Of a DNA stretch of 64,000 nt, positions 11,387 through 23,900 are shown one piece after another. The position numbers and the translations under genes are program-made. The stretch is from Laburnicola sp. R22_1 (lineage: Eukaryota > Ascomycota > Dothideomycetes > Pleosporales > Didymosphaeriaceae). The stretch spans positions 1,302,001-1,366,000 of the forward strand of contig JACONQ010000020.1 in assembly GCA_014281115.1 (NCBI GenBank). The letters are read 5' to 3'. Positions within the stretch are counted from its first letter, which is position 1; each line of letters begins with the position of its first letter. The notes under the pieces are model-generated. The model was not told the DNA's origin, searched no databases, and saw only the letters and a list, made by a program, of their open reading frames with translations.

Positions 11387-14300
11387 ATGTCAAAGGCCAG
11401 CTCTTCGATCATCCTTCACAGTCCACACAACTGGGAACTATAGATCTATACTGTCAAAAGGCTCGCAGAGGCTAGAGACGTATGGGGATATATTAATCCA
11501 GATCTGTCACCCCTATCGACGCTCAGCAAGCCTCAGCAACCTGCCCAGCTTCAAACTGTTAATAAAGACAGATCGCCAGCAATAGAACCTACTACTGAAG
11601 CTCGAGCGCAGTACAATTAGGAAATAAGTCTCTACTATAGGGAGCTTAAGGAATACAGACAAACTAAAGATAAGATTGGCCAAATTAAAGCGCACGTAGC
11701 TAACACTATTACTCAGGACCTAGTCTATCAAATTAAGGACTAAAAGTCCCTCCACAATCAGCTCAAGATGCTACAGGAGCTCTACAGCCCTACAACAGCT
11801 AATTGAGAATATTAGCTCTAGAAAGCCTACAATACTGCCAAAGTACTGCATGCTTGTAGAGAGAATCTAGAGGAGTAGTGTAGTACCTTTCTTGCTGCCT
11901 ACAACAGGGCTAAATAACTTAAGCTACTAGAGACGCATGGCTACTAACCTTACAAGGACCTTATTTGAGCTATTAGGCAGATCAACCCTGGCTACGCTGC
12001 TACTATCGCCATCACAGTATTCAACGCGGAAACTATCTCAACTGCCTTAGATAGCGACTCTATCCAGCCAACACTACCTGAACTACTAGCAGGATACCTG
12101 CGCTACTATCGTACGACCGCAACAAAATCAACTATCCAAGGCGAAGCATTTGCAGCTACATTAAACCAAGAGGAGTCTCCATATAGATAAAACAACAGAA
12201 AGAGACCTTATTAGGACAAGCTATTAAAGCCATCAAAGCTATGTCTCTATGGGGATCTACACTATTAGGGACAGTGTCCGTACATCGACACCTCACAGCG
12301 CAGAGAAGGATTCGTTGAAAACCCTGAAAAAGCCAAGAAGATAGTTGAATACGAAGCCAAGGATACGAAAGGCATACTAAACAAGATTTAGGAAAAGAAT
12401 TAGCGCTATAAGAAGCGTAGGGTTCAAGGGAGCCACACAGGTTAGAACCTGATTCGACAGAAATCGACGCAGGCGATGCACCTGTAGCTAACCTTCCTTA
12501 TAAAGCCTACGCTGTCTACTTATTGGCATTTAATAACAGGCCAACACTATAACACTTCCCGCTCCTCTACTTATAGACGCTAGATCTAGCCACTAATATC
12601 CACATCTGCAATAATCCTACCAAGTTCTAATAGAAGGCTCCTGCATCGCCAGACGATGTTGTCCTCGCAGGAGGCACAGAGATGGCTATTTAGGCATAGG
12701 GAGAAGTTGAGATACTCCTATCAACGCCTCAAGGACAGAGAAAGACAAACCTTAAGCGCGTCGCCTTAATACTAAGCTTCTTTACAAGCCTAGTCTCTCT
12801 AGCCTAACTATTATTGTTAAACGTCCATTTCGACTTAGGAAGAAACACTCTATATTGGTCCAACTTATCAGGGTCACGAGTTGAAGACATTGCTAGCCTT
12901 ACTAGGCTAGGTGGTCACTGGCTAGTAGTCTATCAAACTAATCCTCCATCTACCCAATCTACTCAGCTTCAAACATTCGCTACCCATCAACGTCGGCCAT
13001 AGTACTTAGCCCTACCGCCTAAATCAAGATCGCTGAGCAAGGCCCAGCTCCATATCCTTATAGGACATCCAAGTAATAATGCGATCGACTAACTGTTAAG
13101 TCACGTGATAGGCATATAGCCAGCTACTAGAACTGCTCCTTAAATAGTTAACTGCGAAGAATGCCTACAAAGCAAAGCACATTAGATTATCTCGCGTTAA
13201 ATAGGCTATAAGATAGGGGCAACCTGAGCCTTTAAAACTATCGCTATTAACCTAATTAAGCTTAACATAAGAGCCTACAACGGTGATTAATATATCTTTC
13301 ACAGGTTTGACCTATTCTCGAAGTTCTATTTCATCTATATAATACCTAGATAAGACAAGCCTACGCTACTATCTATTATTAGACAACTAGATCGAACAAT
13401 TAAACAAGAATTCAATACAACTATCACCTTTCTTATTGCTAACAACAAGCGAGGATATGGCCTGGCAAACAACTCTGCTAGAGACTACTATTAGAGAGAA
13501 GGCATTAAGCTACAGATTAGAGCTCCACACACTAAAGAGCAGAACAGCTTAGCAGAGCGCTTAGGCAGGAGTCTTATTAAGAGAAGTCGTTTAATGAGGA
13601 TCACCTCAAACCTACCTCTAGCACTTGGCTCTAAGATCTACCCCACAGCAGCATACCTACTTAATCGCACACCCACGCGATTACTAGGCTGGAAAACACC
13701 ATTCGAAATTGCCTACAGCAAGAAACCGTTAATTGCTCACCTACGCGTCTATGGCTGCCAAGCATACGCACTGCGCAAGCAGATACCACAAATAGACAAG
13801 CTTAGTCCTTAAGCTTTAGTAGGATACCTAGTTGGCTATAACTCGTCAAACATCTACTAAATCTAGATGCCTAAGGCGAGAAGCCAAGCTTATAGAGGCA
13901 AAGTCATTTATATAAGAGACGTTACCTTCTAAGAAGACCTCTTCTATCAACCACACAATAAAGCAGATCCGCTTCTATAAGGCTCTAAGCTAGAGCAATT
14001 CGCCCACAAGTATTAACTACCTCTAATACGCAGCCAAGACAGCTCTATAGAAGATTTATCTAAAGACGAGCTTATATTAGATCTAGACCAGTCTAGCTAG
14101 ACTACTACTATTACAAAGCAAAGCCAATTAACGCAAAGAGTAACAATAACCCAACACTAGACAAGAAGTCACTATTAGCAGCTTCTAACACCAAGTCAAA
14201 CAGAGACTACTAAGGTTTACAGCAGCTTATAGGGCTTACCTTATAACAACTCACTATGCTTACTATTAGCTACACTAACTAGCTCACTGTCGCTATCTAT

Positions 14301-16120
14301 ATCTTTAAAGAAGCGCAAACGTGAAACATTAGATTCTGTCTCACAAACAGACTTAAACTAAGCAGAGAATTAAGAACTAATTAATAGCAACCTTTATTAG
14401 TCTCACATACTACCTAAAGGGTCAACAAGATCTAGAAAGCCATCTTAGAAGAGTAGCAGCTTCTTTATTAGCACATACTAGTTAGCATATGTAGCAGCCT
14501 TAGCTATAGCATTAAAAACACGATTTTACTACACCGAGCTACCTCCTAAGCCGCGTCTCTATAGAGATGTGATGAAAATGCCATCTCCACATAGGGAAGG
14601 CTTCCTCTAGGCTATGAAACAAGAAATTAGCAACGTGAAGCAAAAAGGCACGTATAAGAGGATTACCTGGCAGGAGTTCAACTCGTAAGACTAAGAGGTC
14701 CTCCCATTAATATGGGTCTTTAAGTACAAGCTTGATAATCAAAGCTACCTTATAAAATATAAGGCCCGTATCTGCGTACAAGGCAATCTACAGGCGACTA
14801 CTAAGGATACCTACGCAGCCACTCTAGCGGTTCGAATATTCTAAGCTCTAGTCGCTATAGCTGCCTACTTTAATATAGAAATCTGTTAATATAATGCTGT
14901 TAACGCATTTACAAACGCTTAGCTCGTGACACTAGTCTATTATTACTTACTAGAAGGATTCTCTAACCCTAACTATCTATAGAGACTACGTCGAGCTTTA
15001 TACGGCCTAAAGACCTCACCACTACTCTAGTATCAAGAGCTCATTAAGACGCTTACTAAGCTAGGCCTACGCGAAGTCAAAGACGTTCCTTGTCTATAGA
15101 AGAATAACAAGCTTCTAGTCTTCTTCTATGTAGATAACATTGTTATACTCTGCCTACTAGCCTATAAGGCTGCACTATATAAATTCGAGCAGAAGCTCCT
15201 GCGCTAATATAAGATTTAATCTCTAGAAGAGCTTTAAACGTTCTGTGGCATTCAAACGCATAGAGACTATAAGAATGGCTCTATCTAGCTATTACAAGCT
15301 TTATATATCAAGAAGCTAGCACAGAAGTATTCTTTACCAAAGCTATATAAGAAGTTACTAGCTACCCCACTACCTCTAGAAGAGCTATTACTATCCAAGA
15401 ATTAGGCAAATAACTTTACTAAGCACAGATATGCCTAGCTTGTAGGCTCTATAGGCTACGCAGCTAGAGCTACCTAACCTAATGTCTTAAAAGCTTATTC
15501 TAAACTAGCTAAGTTTCTCACAAATCCATCTTCACGTTATCTTAACGCAGCCTACTAGATAATCGCCTACCTGCTAGGCACTAAAGATCGAGCTCTCTAC
15601 TACACAACCTCTATCTTAAACAAATTAGTCTATATAGCTAACTAGACTTAGCCTAAGTTCTTTAAAGTAACAGATGTGTTGTACGCCGATAATAAAATCA
15701 CACGCAAGAGCTCACAAGGCTATATCTTCTTCCTATTTAGCGGACCTATAGACTAGAAAGCAACACTCTAACACTGTATTACTAAGTCCACTACAGAAGC
15801 AGAGCTGGTCGCCGCATTATCTGTAGGCACTAAACTAATCTGGTAGTGGAGAGTCTTTAAACAAATTAGCTTTAATCTAGATTATAAACGCCTTCTATAC
15901 TGTGACAATTAGTAGACTATCTAGCTTCTTACCTCTACTACGCCTTGTCTTAAGACTACTGTACGGCACGTCGATATTTATTATCACTGGCTACGCCAAG
16001 AAGCTTAATCTAATAACATCAACCTCTTATACATCCAGACAAGCTGTTAACTAGCTAACGGCCTCACCAAGCTGCTACCTAGGCAGAAGCACAAAAACTA
16101 GGTTTCTCTTCTTTATTTTT
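11387..16120 (+). pseudogene. copia-B gag-pol polyprotein, broken
   Basis: The likely start is the ATG at 11387 (MSKASSSIILHSPHNWEL). This opens a copia-type Gag, with stops falling at Trp or Gln positions. The integrase C-terminal part at 13594-13812 shows NRTPTRLLGWKTPFEIAY and LRVYGCQAYALRKQIP, classical copia signatures. Reverse transcriptase near 14560-15200 has FFYVDNIVIL at 15121-15150, where the second catalytic Asp has become Asn (GAC to AAC, a RIP-type change). RNase H near 15660-16080 retains TTEAELVAALSVGTKLIW and the final LANGLTKLLP-like end. A functional element would need one continuous frame; this one has dozens of TAG/TAA codons and is inactive. Confidence 0.88.
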
Positions 16121-16604
16121 AACCATTTCCTTCTAAATAAGCTTCCCTATAGTATAGTACTCTTCCTAGTTTCTCCTATATAGTTTTTACAGGTTTAACA
16201 AGGCTATATATTTACTAAGCTCTATCCTATATATAGCTCTACGCTGTACCCCTACACTTTACTCAGCTCTATTATATACTCAGCTTTACGCTGTATTTTA
16301 CCTTTATACATAGAGCAAATATGCTCGCATTATGTATTAAGCTCCACCTATAAGGCTTATTAACCTTAGCACAGAACGCGAAGCAATAAGGATCTTAATA
16401 CTGGCTCTAGGAGACGTCCTACTATTAGGGACGCCTGTAGTATAGAGCGAGGTCCACTAACACTGCGACGGCGGACGGCTACCTACCTAGGACTGCACTA
16501 ATACAGAGACTAGTTCTTAACCTAAATATAGCTACCACACAAAGGCAGAGGGGGACCTATAGCTAATATTAGCTTTAAATATGCGTTCGAACCTGAAGGG
16601 GGTG

Positions 16605-16773
16605 TGTAAGCAGTCTAGAGCTATGTTATATGACGACATTAGTCTTATAAGTTAGCTCGCCTACTATATACGAGCCTCTGATTACTCCATGTACGATACA
16701 CAGGCATATACACATCTGAACACAGATACTTCTACGATATACACTTTCTACACATACTACCCAACTGCTTACA
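16605..16773 (+). repeat. copia-B 3' LTR
   Basis: 169 bp, begins TGTAAGCAGTCTAGAG, ends CCAACTGCTTACA, directly followed by the AGTAG duplication. It is more mutated than the 5' LTR, with C-to-T in CA and G-to-A in TG contexts. Confidence 0.92.
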
Positions 16774-17879
16774 AGTAGAGAGCCTTAATAGCCTAAAGGA
16801 GGCACTACTAGAGCATGCTAAACGACTTAGTAACTGGCTTGCCAAGGGCATAGACTTTGGCTTTATTCCTTAGGGCTTGCAGGTACGTACATGCAATTAA
16901 CTTAATTTTTGTAAGTCTAATTCTTATATGTCTAGCATGTTATTAAGAACAATCCTAAAGTGGGCCACTAAACCACCAAACCAGCCAACTTCGACCGTAA
17001 TGACACGCGCTCCGCTAAGGAGCTGTCGACCATATAGAACGAAGCCAAGAAGATCTTTCTTAATGCGCGCGATTGCAAAGATGGCGGCTGAGATAAGAAT
17101 GCGTAGTGCGATGATGTGGTGCGACCTCTGGTTCATTTGGCAATAGAATTGTATAGTAATAATAGATGGTGGTTCCAGAGTGTGTATGTGCGCCGTTCTC
17201 TAATTCCTTTAACACATAGCTAACTCACTATATGTCTAGTTAATTGTAGTCTATTAATTCTCTCTACCTCTTCACAATTGCTGCCCCCTCTCTAAGCGAC
17301 TCTAGACGCCGCAAACTCATAGACCGCAAAACTAACTATGTCCTCTTATACTCGCATTGCCACTCTAATATCTTAGCCCTTTATAAAAGACTAGACGCTA
17401 TAAATAATAGAGAAATTAGACACACTCTTAATATATTCACAAAGCAGAGCGCCCTCTTTTCTAGCTTTAAGGTTAAACCCGCATCTAGAGACCACACAGA
17501 GGCGGAGCTCCAGATAAGTATATAGATTGCCGCATTCTTGCGCAAAAAGTAGGAGCTTGCACAAATTACGCAAACTCTATTCAAACCAACAATAATAGTC
17601 AAGCCTACGCTTACTATTATCAGACATAAGCATTCTGTCTACTACGCGTATCCGCGTGAGGATCTAGTATTAGGGAGGAGTAGCGTGCATGTTCTGGGCC
17701 CAGATCTAAATTAGTTTAAGAGGCTAAGTACAGATTCCATATGTGGAATTTTTCGATTACTTAAGATATATAGGAATTTACTAATATATAGAATAGACGA
17801 GAGAGAGAACGGGTATTAGGGAGGGTTCTTTAGACTTGTTCTAGATAAACTAGCTAGCGCCTTAAAAAATCAGCACTAA

Positions 17880-18379
17880 TAAATCCTTAGTATTTGTCTA
17901 TGCCCATTTTAAGCACTTACTACACCTAACTTTATTAACACTAAAAACTCTTTAAAGGGAAATGTTGTTATAATATACAAGTGGAATAGCATTGCCCAAA
18001 CCAAGCTAGCTAAGGGTTCCATTTTGGTACCCGCAGTGGGTCCTATTTGAGAAAACCTAGTCAGATCCGCTAATAATATCACCTGCTTATAGCTGGAGGA
18101 AACCGTGCTTAAAACGCCTTAGCGCCGCTGCCCTAGCTGGCAACAACGACTACTTTTAAAAGACCTTTATTATGCCAAAAATTTAAGCGCCTTCTTAATA
18201 AGTTAAGGAGGCAATAGTTTGTAAATATATCTAAAGAGAAGAGTGCTGTATATAGCTCTGGATAGTATAGGGTCTTGCTATGCATGGCCACCACCACAGC
18301 TCTACTAATAGTCATCCCTTACAAATATTAACAATCCAAATTCCTCATAACCATCAGAGGTCGTACTGAAGCACCTCTC
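17880..18379. other. Unassigned AT-rich spacer
   Basis: No recognisable gene was seen. Short open frames here are not supported by any motif or composition change. Confidence 0.4.
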
Positions 18380-18535
18380 TACGGCCCTAACAATTGCAGT
18401 GCTCGTGTAAGGAGCCACTGGTTGTTTAACCGTACGACAGCTATATCACCAAAGGCATGCAGAGCCTTTCCGCCCTTCGTATACGCTTGCAACGACGGCG
18501 TTTTTGCCAGTAGCGCTTAGTTAAACCTACTTGCC
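18380..18535 (-). repeat. Dispersed repeat, copy 1 (partner at 57440-57610)
   Basis: The stretch from AATTGCAGTGCTCGTG through AGCTATATCACCAAAG to CGCTTGCAACG aligns along its length with 57465-57590, at roughly 70 percent by eye with small indels. Both copies are similarly diverged and neither has a convincing open frame. On the reverse strand both contain a peptide resembling LHEHCN. It may be an old transposon fragment or a shared pseudogene piece; identity is unknown. Confidence 0.5.
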
Positions 18536-19049
18536 AAAGCGTCCGCCGCACTCTATCTTATCTTATATCTTTCCCATCACATTGTATTCTCCTCTAACAA
18601 GACAAGCTGAGACTAGAGCTCGCTGCGGCTTGGTCTAGAAATTGGCGCTGTTAGACTCAAGAAGCATAGGGACGTAGTAGGTCTAATCAGGTCTTTTGTT
18701 CAGTCAGCGGAGAGAACAACAGTGGGGGTTAGAGCTAGAGGGCATTATAGGTATCGCTGTGCGTTAGACTGCATCTCAAAGTATGTAGGATCGCTGTATA
18801 ACTACACACCCTTCAGCAGTACGGCCGCTGTCAGGGTTCCGTCATCGCTCATCTTCCCTATAACCCCGCAGCACACGTACACCCTACGCCTCCGCGTGCA
18901 AGACTGCCCAGCGCTCAAGGAAGGCCGCAGCTAGAAGACGGACTAGTTCAACGACAAAATGGAGCCGATTACCAAATACATAGCTCGCACCATGCACCAG
19001 CAATAAGCTCCTATTGCGTCTTAATTAAAAGCTAGATAATATTTTTGTT
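18536..19049. other. Unassigned sequence, mixed composition
   Basis: More GC than the flanks, especially 18600-18990, with a 70-codon open frame from 18722 that lacks any recognisable motif. It could be the decayed N-terminal half of the DUF3435-like gene that follows, but no conserved block was found to prove it. Confidence 0.35.
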
Positions 19050-20230
19050 TTTTGTATAGCGGAGAGGACCCCAAAAGGCTAGGTTATCTCTAAGAATAAA
19101 CATCTCCCAGACTCTACGTTACGGCCTTAGATTAAAACCCTTAGGGAAATTACAAGGTTTGCATAGGTTACCCGGCTCTATTTACTACGCTACGCTAGAG
19201 GCAAGGCATTTAATAAGAATGGTAATATTAGTCTTAGCTACTAGTCCTAGCAGATCTAGAACTAATATATATATAGGCAACATTAGCAAGGCCATACAAA
19301 ACCTAATAATAGAACATACTAACATACAGACATTCTTAAAACACTACCTATTGCGACGTGTTATAGTAGATACACAGACAGTTATGCAAGGCATATAACC
19401 CCAGAACACGTTAATGCAAGCAGCTTGCACAATAAGTTAATTAATTAATTTCTAAAGGCCAAGAAGCCTTACACTAGAGCAATTAGCATTAGTAAACAAC
19501 TATCCTATCGTTTGCTCGCTGCTGGCGCAGCAAAAGCAACTTAAACATAGCCTTAGAACAAGACATCCACGCTACTAAGCGCTTAACCGCCAAATTAACT
19601 AGACAAGGCAGCAATTGCGGCATACTCTTCTCTAGGAAATTAAAGAGCGCTAGGAGTATAAGCAACCTATGCGCAATATTAAGAAACAGCTTGCTAGTAT
19701 TAAAGCCAAAGATATTACAGCAGCGGCGATGTCTTATAACGCTATGCTCCCGGCCTAGAAGGCATTAGTTAACGCCGTCCTAACCTAACCAAAAACATCC
19801 CTATAAGAGAAAGTTAGCCGGCGCAACAGGGCCATTTGTGCTGTTATAGATTACTATAGAATTAAAGAGGGTAGAATACACCTTTATTAACTAAAGCAAT
19901 CAAATAGTTATATTATACTATTAGTTACTAGGGAAGAGGGGTTATAGCGCAAGGTTAATAAGAAAGAGTTAGAAGCAGCCAAGGTGTTAGTATACAAGGA
20001 AGAGAGGCCAAAGATATGTTTTGTATACCTAGGTAACAAGAAATTGCCAACAGCTAAGCGCACACACTTATTTTATACCCTAGGCAATTTTAGCACACAT
20101 TTTATAAGAAAACACCTAGTAAATATACAGAATAAAGATCTCCTTAGGTGCAGCCTCTATAGAATTAATGTTAAGCATAAGATGCACTAGCAGCAACATA
20201 CGTATAAGGTCTATAGTATTATCTCATTAC
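19050..20230 (+). pseudogene. DUF3435 / FluG-domain-type protein, decayed (tyrosine-recombinase-like family)
   Basis: Recovered in pieces across shifting frames: LLRYARGKAFNKNGNIS (near 19178-19230), GNISKAIQNLIIEHTNI and TFLKHYLLRRVIVDTQTVM (19280-19390), then a basic, Gln-rich stretch typical of the family (SLTLEQLALVNNYP, 19440-19560; QEIKER, RNIKKQLAS, 19650-19720). A C-terminal Cys/His segment follows near 20010-20190 (ICFVYLGNKKLPTAKRTHLF, then HFIRKHLVNI and KHKMH). DUF3435 proteins include the tyrosine recombinases that move fungal Starship elements; the Arg of LLRYARG and the Tyr of KHYL are where catalytic residues are expected. Many stops and frameshifts make it inactive. Whether it was a Starship captain or an ordinary family member cannot be decided here. 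Confidence 0.65.
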
Positions 20231-20539
20231 GCGTTGTATAAATCGAGGCTACTACCCCTTTATTACAACGCTAGTATAGTATTAACCAATTTATTCTACA
20301 TTCCCTATCTTATATAGTAGTTAAAAAAGGTAGCTGTATAAAGCATTAAGAAGACTAAGCCCTAGTACCATAACGCAAAGTAGGTAATAGTAAGCCAGTT
20401 TAGTACAGCTTCATACGCCACCTCGCTCTCGCTATAGCCATTTTCGGTTAAGATTCTTTAGCTCCCAGCCGGCTTTATATTGGCTAGATTAGCGTGTTGA
20501 TATAATTGGCTAAAACTAGTCGCTCGCTACTCTCCTCTT
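20231..20539. other. Spacer between DUF3435-like remnant and gypsy remnant
   Basis: No recognisable feature. Composition becomes more GC-rich at 20395-20550 without an open frame. Confidence 0.35.
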
Positions 20540-23500
20540 GCCCGCCCTCTTTACTATAGAAGGACCTATAGAAAAAACTTTTCTAGTCCCTTTAGAATTT
20601 ATAAGAAACCTTCCTACACGCTAAAATAAACAAGTTATTCTCGCACTATAGACTAGTAGTAGACCACTTAATTCCTCTAGTAGAAAAGAATAAGAAGACC
20701 CTAAAGATCCTATAGAAATCTCTTTATAGTATATTAAGAGAGAAACTATTAGTTCTCTATAAGGAGCTAATAAAATACTTTAATAAAAAATTTATTTGCG
20801 TTAGCAAGTTATCTATAGCAGCCCTAGTCCTATTTACCTATAAACTAGGAGGTAGCCTATATTTTTATGTTAACTATAGAGCCCTTAACTTCTTATTCTA
20901 TAAGGATTAGTATCCACTACCCTTAATAGAAAAAACACTAGCCTAACTTACTAAGGTAAAGTAGTTTATAAAGCTAAACGTAATTTAGGCTTTTTATAAG
21001 ATTAGGATTATAGAAAAAAAAGAATAGAAGATAGCCTTTTAGACAAGATTTAGGCTTTTTAAGTAGCTAGTAGTCCTCTTTAGGCTAGCGAATACCCTAA
21101 GTACCTTTTAACGTTATATTAACTAGGTACTCTATAAGCATCTAGATAACTTTTACTTTATATATATTAACAACGTCCTAGTGTATTTAAGTGGCTCTCT
21201 AAAGGACTATAAATGTAAGGTTTAGTAGGTGGTAGAGAAGCTAGGAGCTGTGGGCCTACACCTTAATATTAAGAAATGTAAATTTAGCGTTAAAAAGATA
21301 AAATACCTTAGGTTTATTATAGAAGCTACGAAGGGAATTAGTATAGCCCTAAAGAAGGTTAAGGTAATTAAAGAGTGGTAAGCGCTAACAATTATTAAAG
21401 GAGTAAAAAGTTTTATTAGCTTTGTAAACTTCTATTAGTATTTTATTAAGGACTTCTCTAGTATTATAAGCCTATTAATAAAGCTAACTAGAAAAAATAC
21501 TAACTTTATATAGAAAACTGCGTAGTAGAAGGCCTTTAATAAATTAAAAGAGATTTTTATAACTAAACTAACGCTAGCGCACTTTAACCTAGAAAAAAAC
21601 ATAGTACTAGAAGTAGACTTTTCTAGTTAGGCCATAGAAACATACATATTATAGTGTAATAATAATAGAGTTCTACGTCTAGTAGCCTATTACTCTATAA
21701 GGCATATCCTAGTAAAGGCAAATTATATAATCTATAACAAAGAGCTTCTTATAATTATTAAGTACTATAATAATAAAGGTCTATAGGCTAGTATGCTTAG
21801 AGCGGTAAAACACATTATAGTATATACTAACTATAAAAACCTTCTCTATTTTACTAAGGCTAGAAAACTTAATAAATAATACGTTTAATAGTTAGATATC
21901 TTAAGCAAGTTTAATATAACTTTTGTCTACTACCCTAGAAGTATTAATAGCTATACTAACACGCGATCCTAGTGTAAGCAAAATATGCTAGCAGATGCTA
22001 TAGACAAAAAAGTAATATTATAAACTTTCTAGTTATTGTATAAAGTCTAAACAAAATAAAAAGAAGTTAAGTTAAGAGCCTCTAAAGCACTAGCAATCTA
22101 TACTCTATTAGTGAGGGAAGAAAGAAGTAAAAGCGCTAGTAAGCCTCTAGCGCTTAACTAAATTCCTAAAGGTCCTCTTATAAGGGCCCCCCTAAATATA
22201 AATCTAGAGGAGTTATAGTAAAAAGTAAAGAACCTAAATAACTACTACTAAGTAGTAAAAGAAGTAGTAGTAAAAGTAGCGCGCACCTTTCTTCTAAGAC
22301 TTAAGCTAAAAGTAGTAATTTAGGAATATAAGATTAATAATAGAGGGCACCTCTATTTTTAAAAAAGAAAATAGGTTTCTAGATCCAAACCTTTATAAAC
22401 TTATCTTATTACTGCTATATATAACTCTTCTACTACTAGACACCTAGGTAGAGAAGAGATATATAAAGTTATATTCTAAGACTACTTTTTCCTTAGTATA
22501 TCTAACGCTATCTACTAGTATATTAAGAACTACAACATTTATAGGTAAACTAAGCCTTAAAGGGAGCTTAAATAAGGGCTATTGCGCCCCCTTCTAGTCC
22601 TTAATTAGGTGTAGAAAAGGGTCTCTATAAACTTTATAGTAGACCTCCCTAAAAGCTATAAAAACTATCACTTAATAGTAGTAGTAGACTAGCTAAGTAA
22701 AGATCTAATTGTAGCCCCCCTCTTAAATTTATACATAAAAACTATAGTAAAAGTCTTTTTAGTGCACGTGGTAGCCTACTACTAGTTTCTAGATATAATA
22801 GTTTTTAATAGAGGAGGATAATTTATAAGCAAATTCTAGATGCATATATATAAAAGAATAGATATTAATTAAAGATTATTTACCTCCCTTTACCTATAAA
22901 TAGATAGCTAAATAAAAAGAATAAACTTTATAATTAAAGCCTACCTCTAAACATACGTAGATTAGGCTTAATAAAAATAAGTAAAGCTTTACCTAATAGC
23001 ATAAATTGCCTTAAAAGGGAGAGAGGCTACCTCTATAAAAGTAAGCCCCTTCTTCTTAATATATAGTTACAACGTAGACCTAGTAGACCCAAAAAAAGAA
23101 GTTAACACTATTAACTATTACTATAAAGTATAGGTCCCTACGCGAGCTGCGGAGGCCCTAATTTAGAAATTTAAAAAAGTCTTTAACTTTGCTTAAGCAA
23201 TTATAGCCTCTACTTAATAGAAATAAAAATAATAAGTAAATAGGCACTATAATAATGCTCTCTACATTTATATTAAGAATAAAGTCTAGTTATAGTATAG
23301 AGATTATCTATTTAACTCTCGCCCTAATAAAAAACTTAACTAGAAAAATGCTAAATTTAAGGTATTAGAGATTTAGAATAGCTATAACGTAGTGCTAAAC
23401 ACCCCTTTAGGTGTATATTTTGTGTTTTATATAGAGAGGCTACGCCTTACACTAGATAACTTTCTTTCTAGCTAGGTAAAAAATAATTTCTAACTATTAG

Positions 23501-23900
23501 CTATTATTATAAATAAAGAGTAAAAATAAATAGTAGAGCACATCCTAGTAAAGAAGAGATAGAGAAGAAGACGTAGAAATAGCTAGCTTTACTATTAAGT
23601 TAAGTAGCTATACTACACTACACTAATATAAGAACTAGTAGAGAAGTTATCTACTATAAAGGTACTAAATAAATAAAAGAACTATTTAGCCCTATATAGA
23701 AACGCAAATAGCACTTTACCGAAAAGATTTTTTTATATAAATTACTAGATCTACGCGTACAAGTCTAGTAGGAGTAGAAGACTAAGATAGGTTTTACTTA
23801 GCTAAATTAGTAATCCACATAACTTATCTAAGGCCTATAATAATAAGGTTACCTTTATACCTATAGAGTCTACTTAAGTTTATTAAGTAGGTAATGTAAA
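20540..23900 (+). mobile_element. Chromoviral Ty3/gypsy remnant, heavily RIP-damaged
   Basis: Forward translation shows a gypsy pol. The reverse transcriptase region at 20640-21330 has FYVNYRALNF (FCVDYRALN type), PLPLIEKTLA, and YINNVLVYLS at about 21160-21190, where both catalytic Asp codons of the YxDD box have become Asn. RNase H follows (21590-21960; EVDFS, LVAYYS, YNKELLIIIKYY, NYKNLLYF). A decayed integrase lies at about 22330-23000. Near 23525-23690 a chromodomain-like end can be read (VEHILVKK, then YY-VK-LYYTTLI). Gag and LTRs were not found. The TA-rich composition and loss of CA/TG are extreme. It cannot be active. Confidence 0.75.

Larger units (their letters stand above)
11132..16773 (+). 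mobile_element. Ty1/copia retrotransposon copia-B, complete insertion
   Basis: 169-bp LTRs with TG...CA ends are flanked by a perfect 5-bp target duplication AGTAG (11127-11131 and 16774-16778). The first bases after the 5' LTR, GTTATGAGCC, are complementary to the anticodon-loop region of initiator tRNA-Met. This is the half-tRNA primer type known for copia elements. A purine tract GAAGGGGGTG precedes the 3' LTR. The interior encodes a copia polyprotein with many nonsense transitions. The insertion split a PD-(D/E)XK-like gene. Confidence 0.93.
10790..17879 (+). pseudogene. PD-(D/E)XK nuclease-like fungal gene, split by copia-B
   Basis: Removing copia-B and one AGTAG duplication joins 10790-11131 to 16779 onward in a single frame. 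The left part is basic and Ser/Pro-rich (LLKRKRAISLPANTP, NSLKRRRTNN). The right part reads ESLNSLKEALLEHAKRLSNW and a GLQ boundary. A 53-bp GT-AG intron (16883-16935) follows, then NNPKVGH, ELSTI-NEAKKIFLNARDCK, and near 17500-17560 the segment HTEAELQISI-IAAFLRKK. The last resembles the Glu-x-Gln-containing catalytic strand/helix of the fungal PD-(D/E)XK nuclease-like family. Stops are TAG/TAA at expected Trp or Gln codons. The family is widespread in fungi and often multicopy; its role is unknown. No start codon was found. The intron keeping phase supports the model. Confidence 0.65.
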
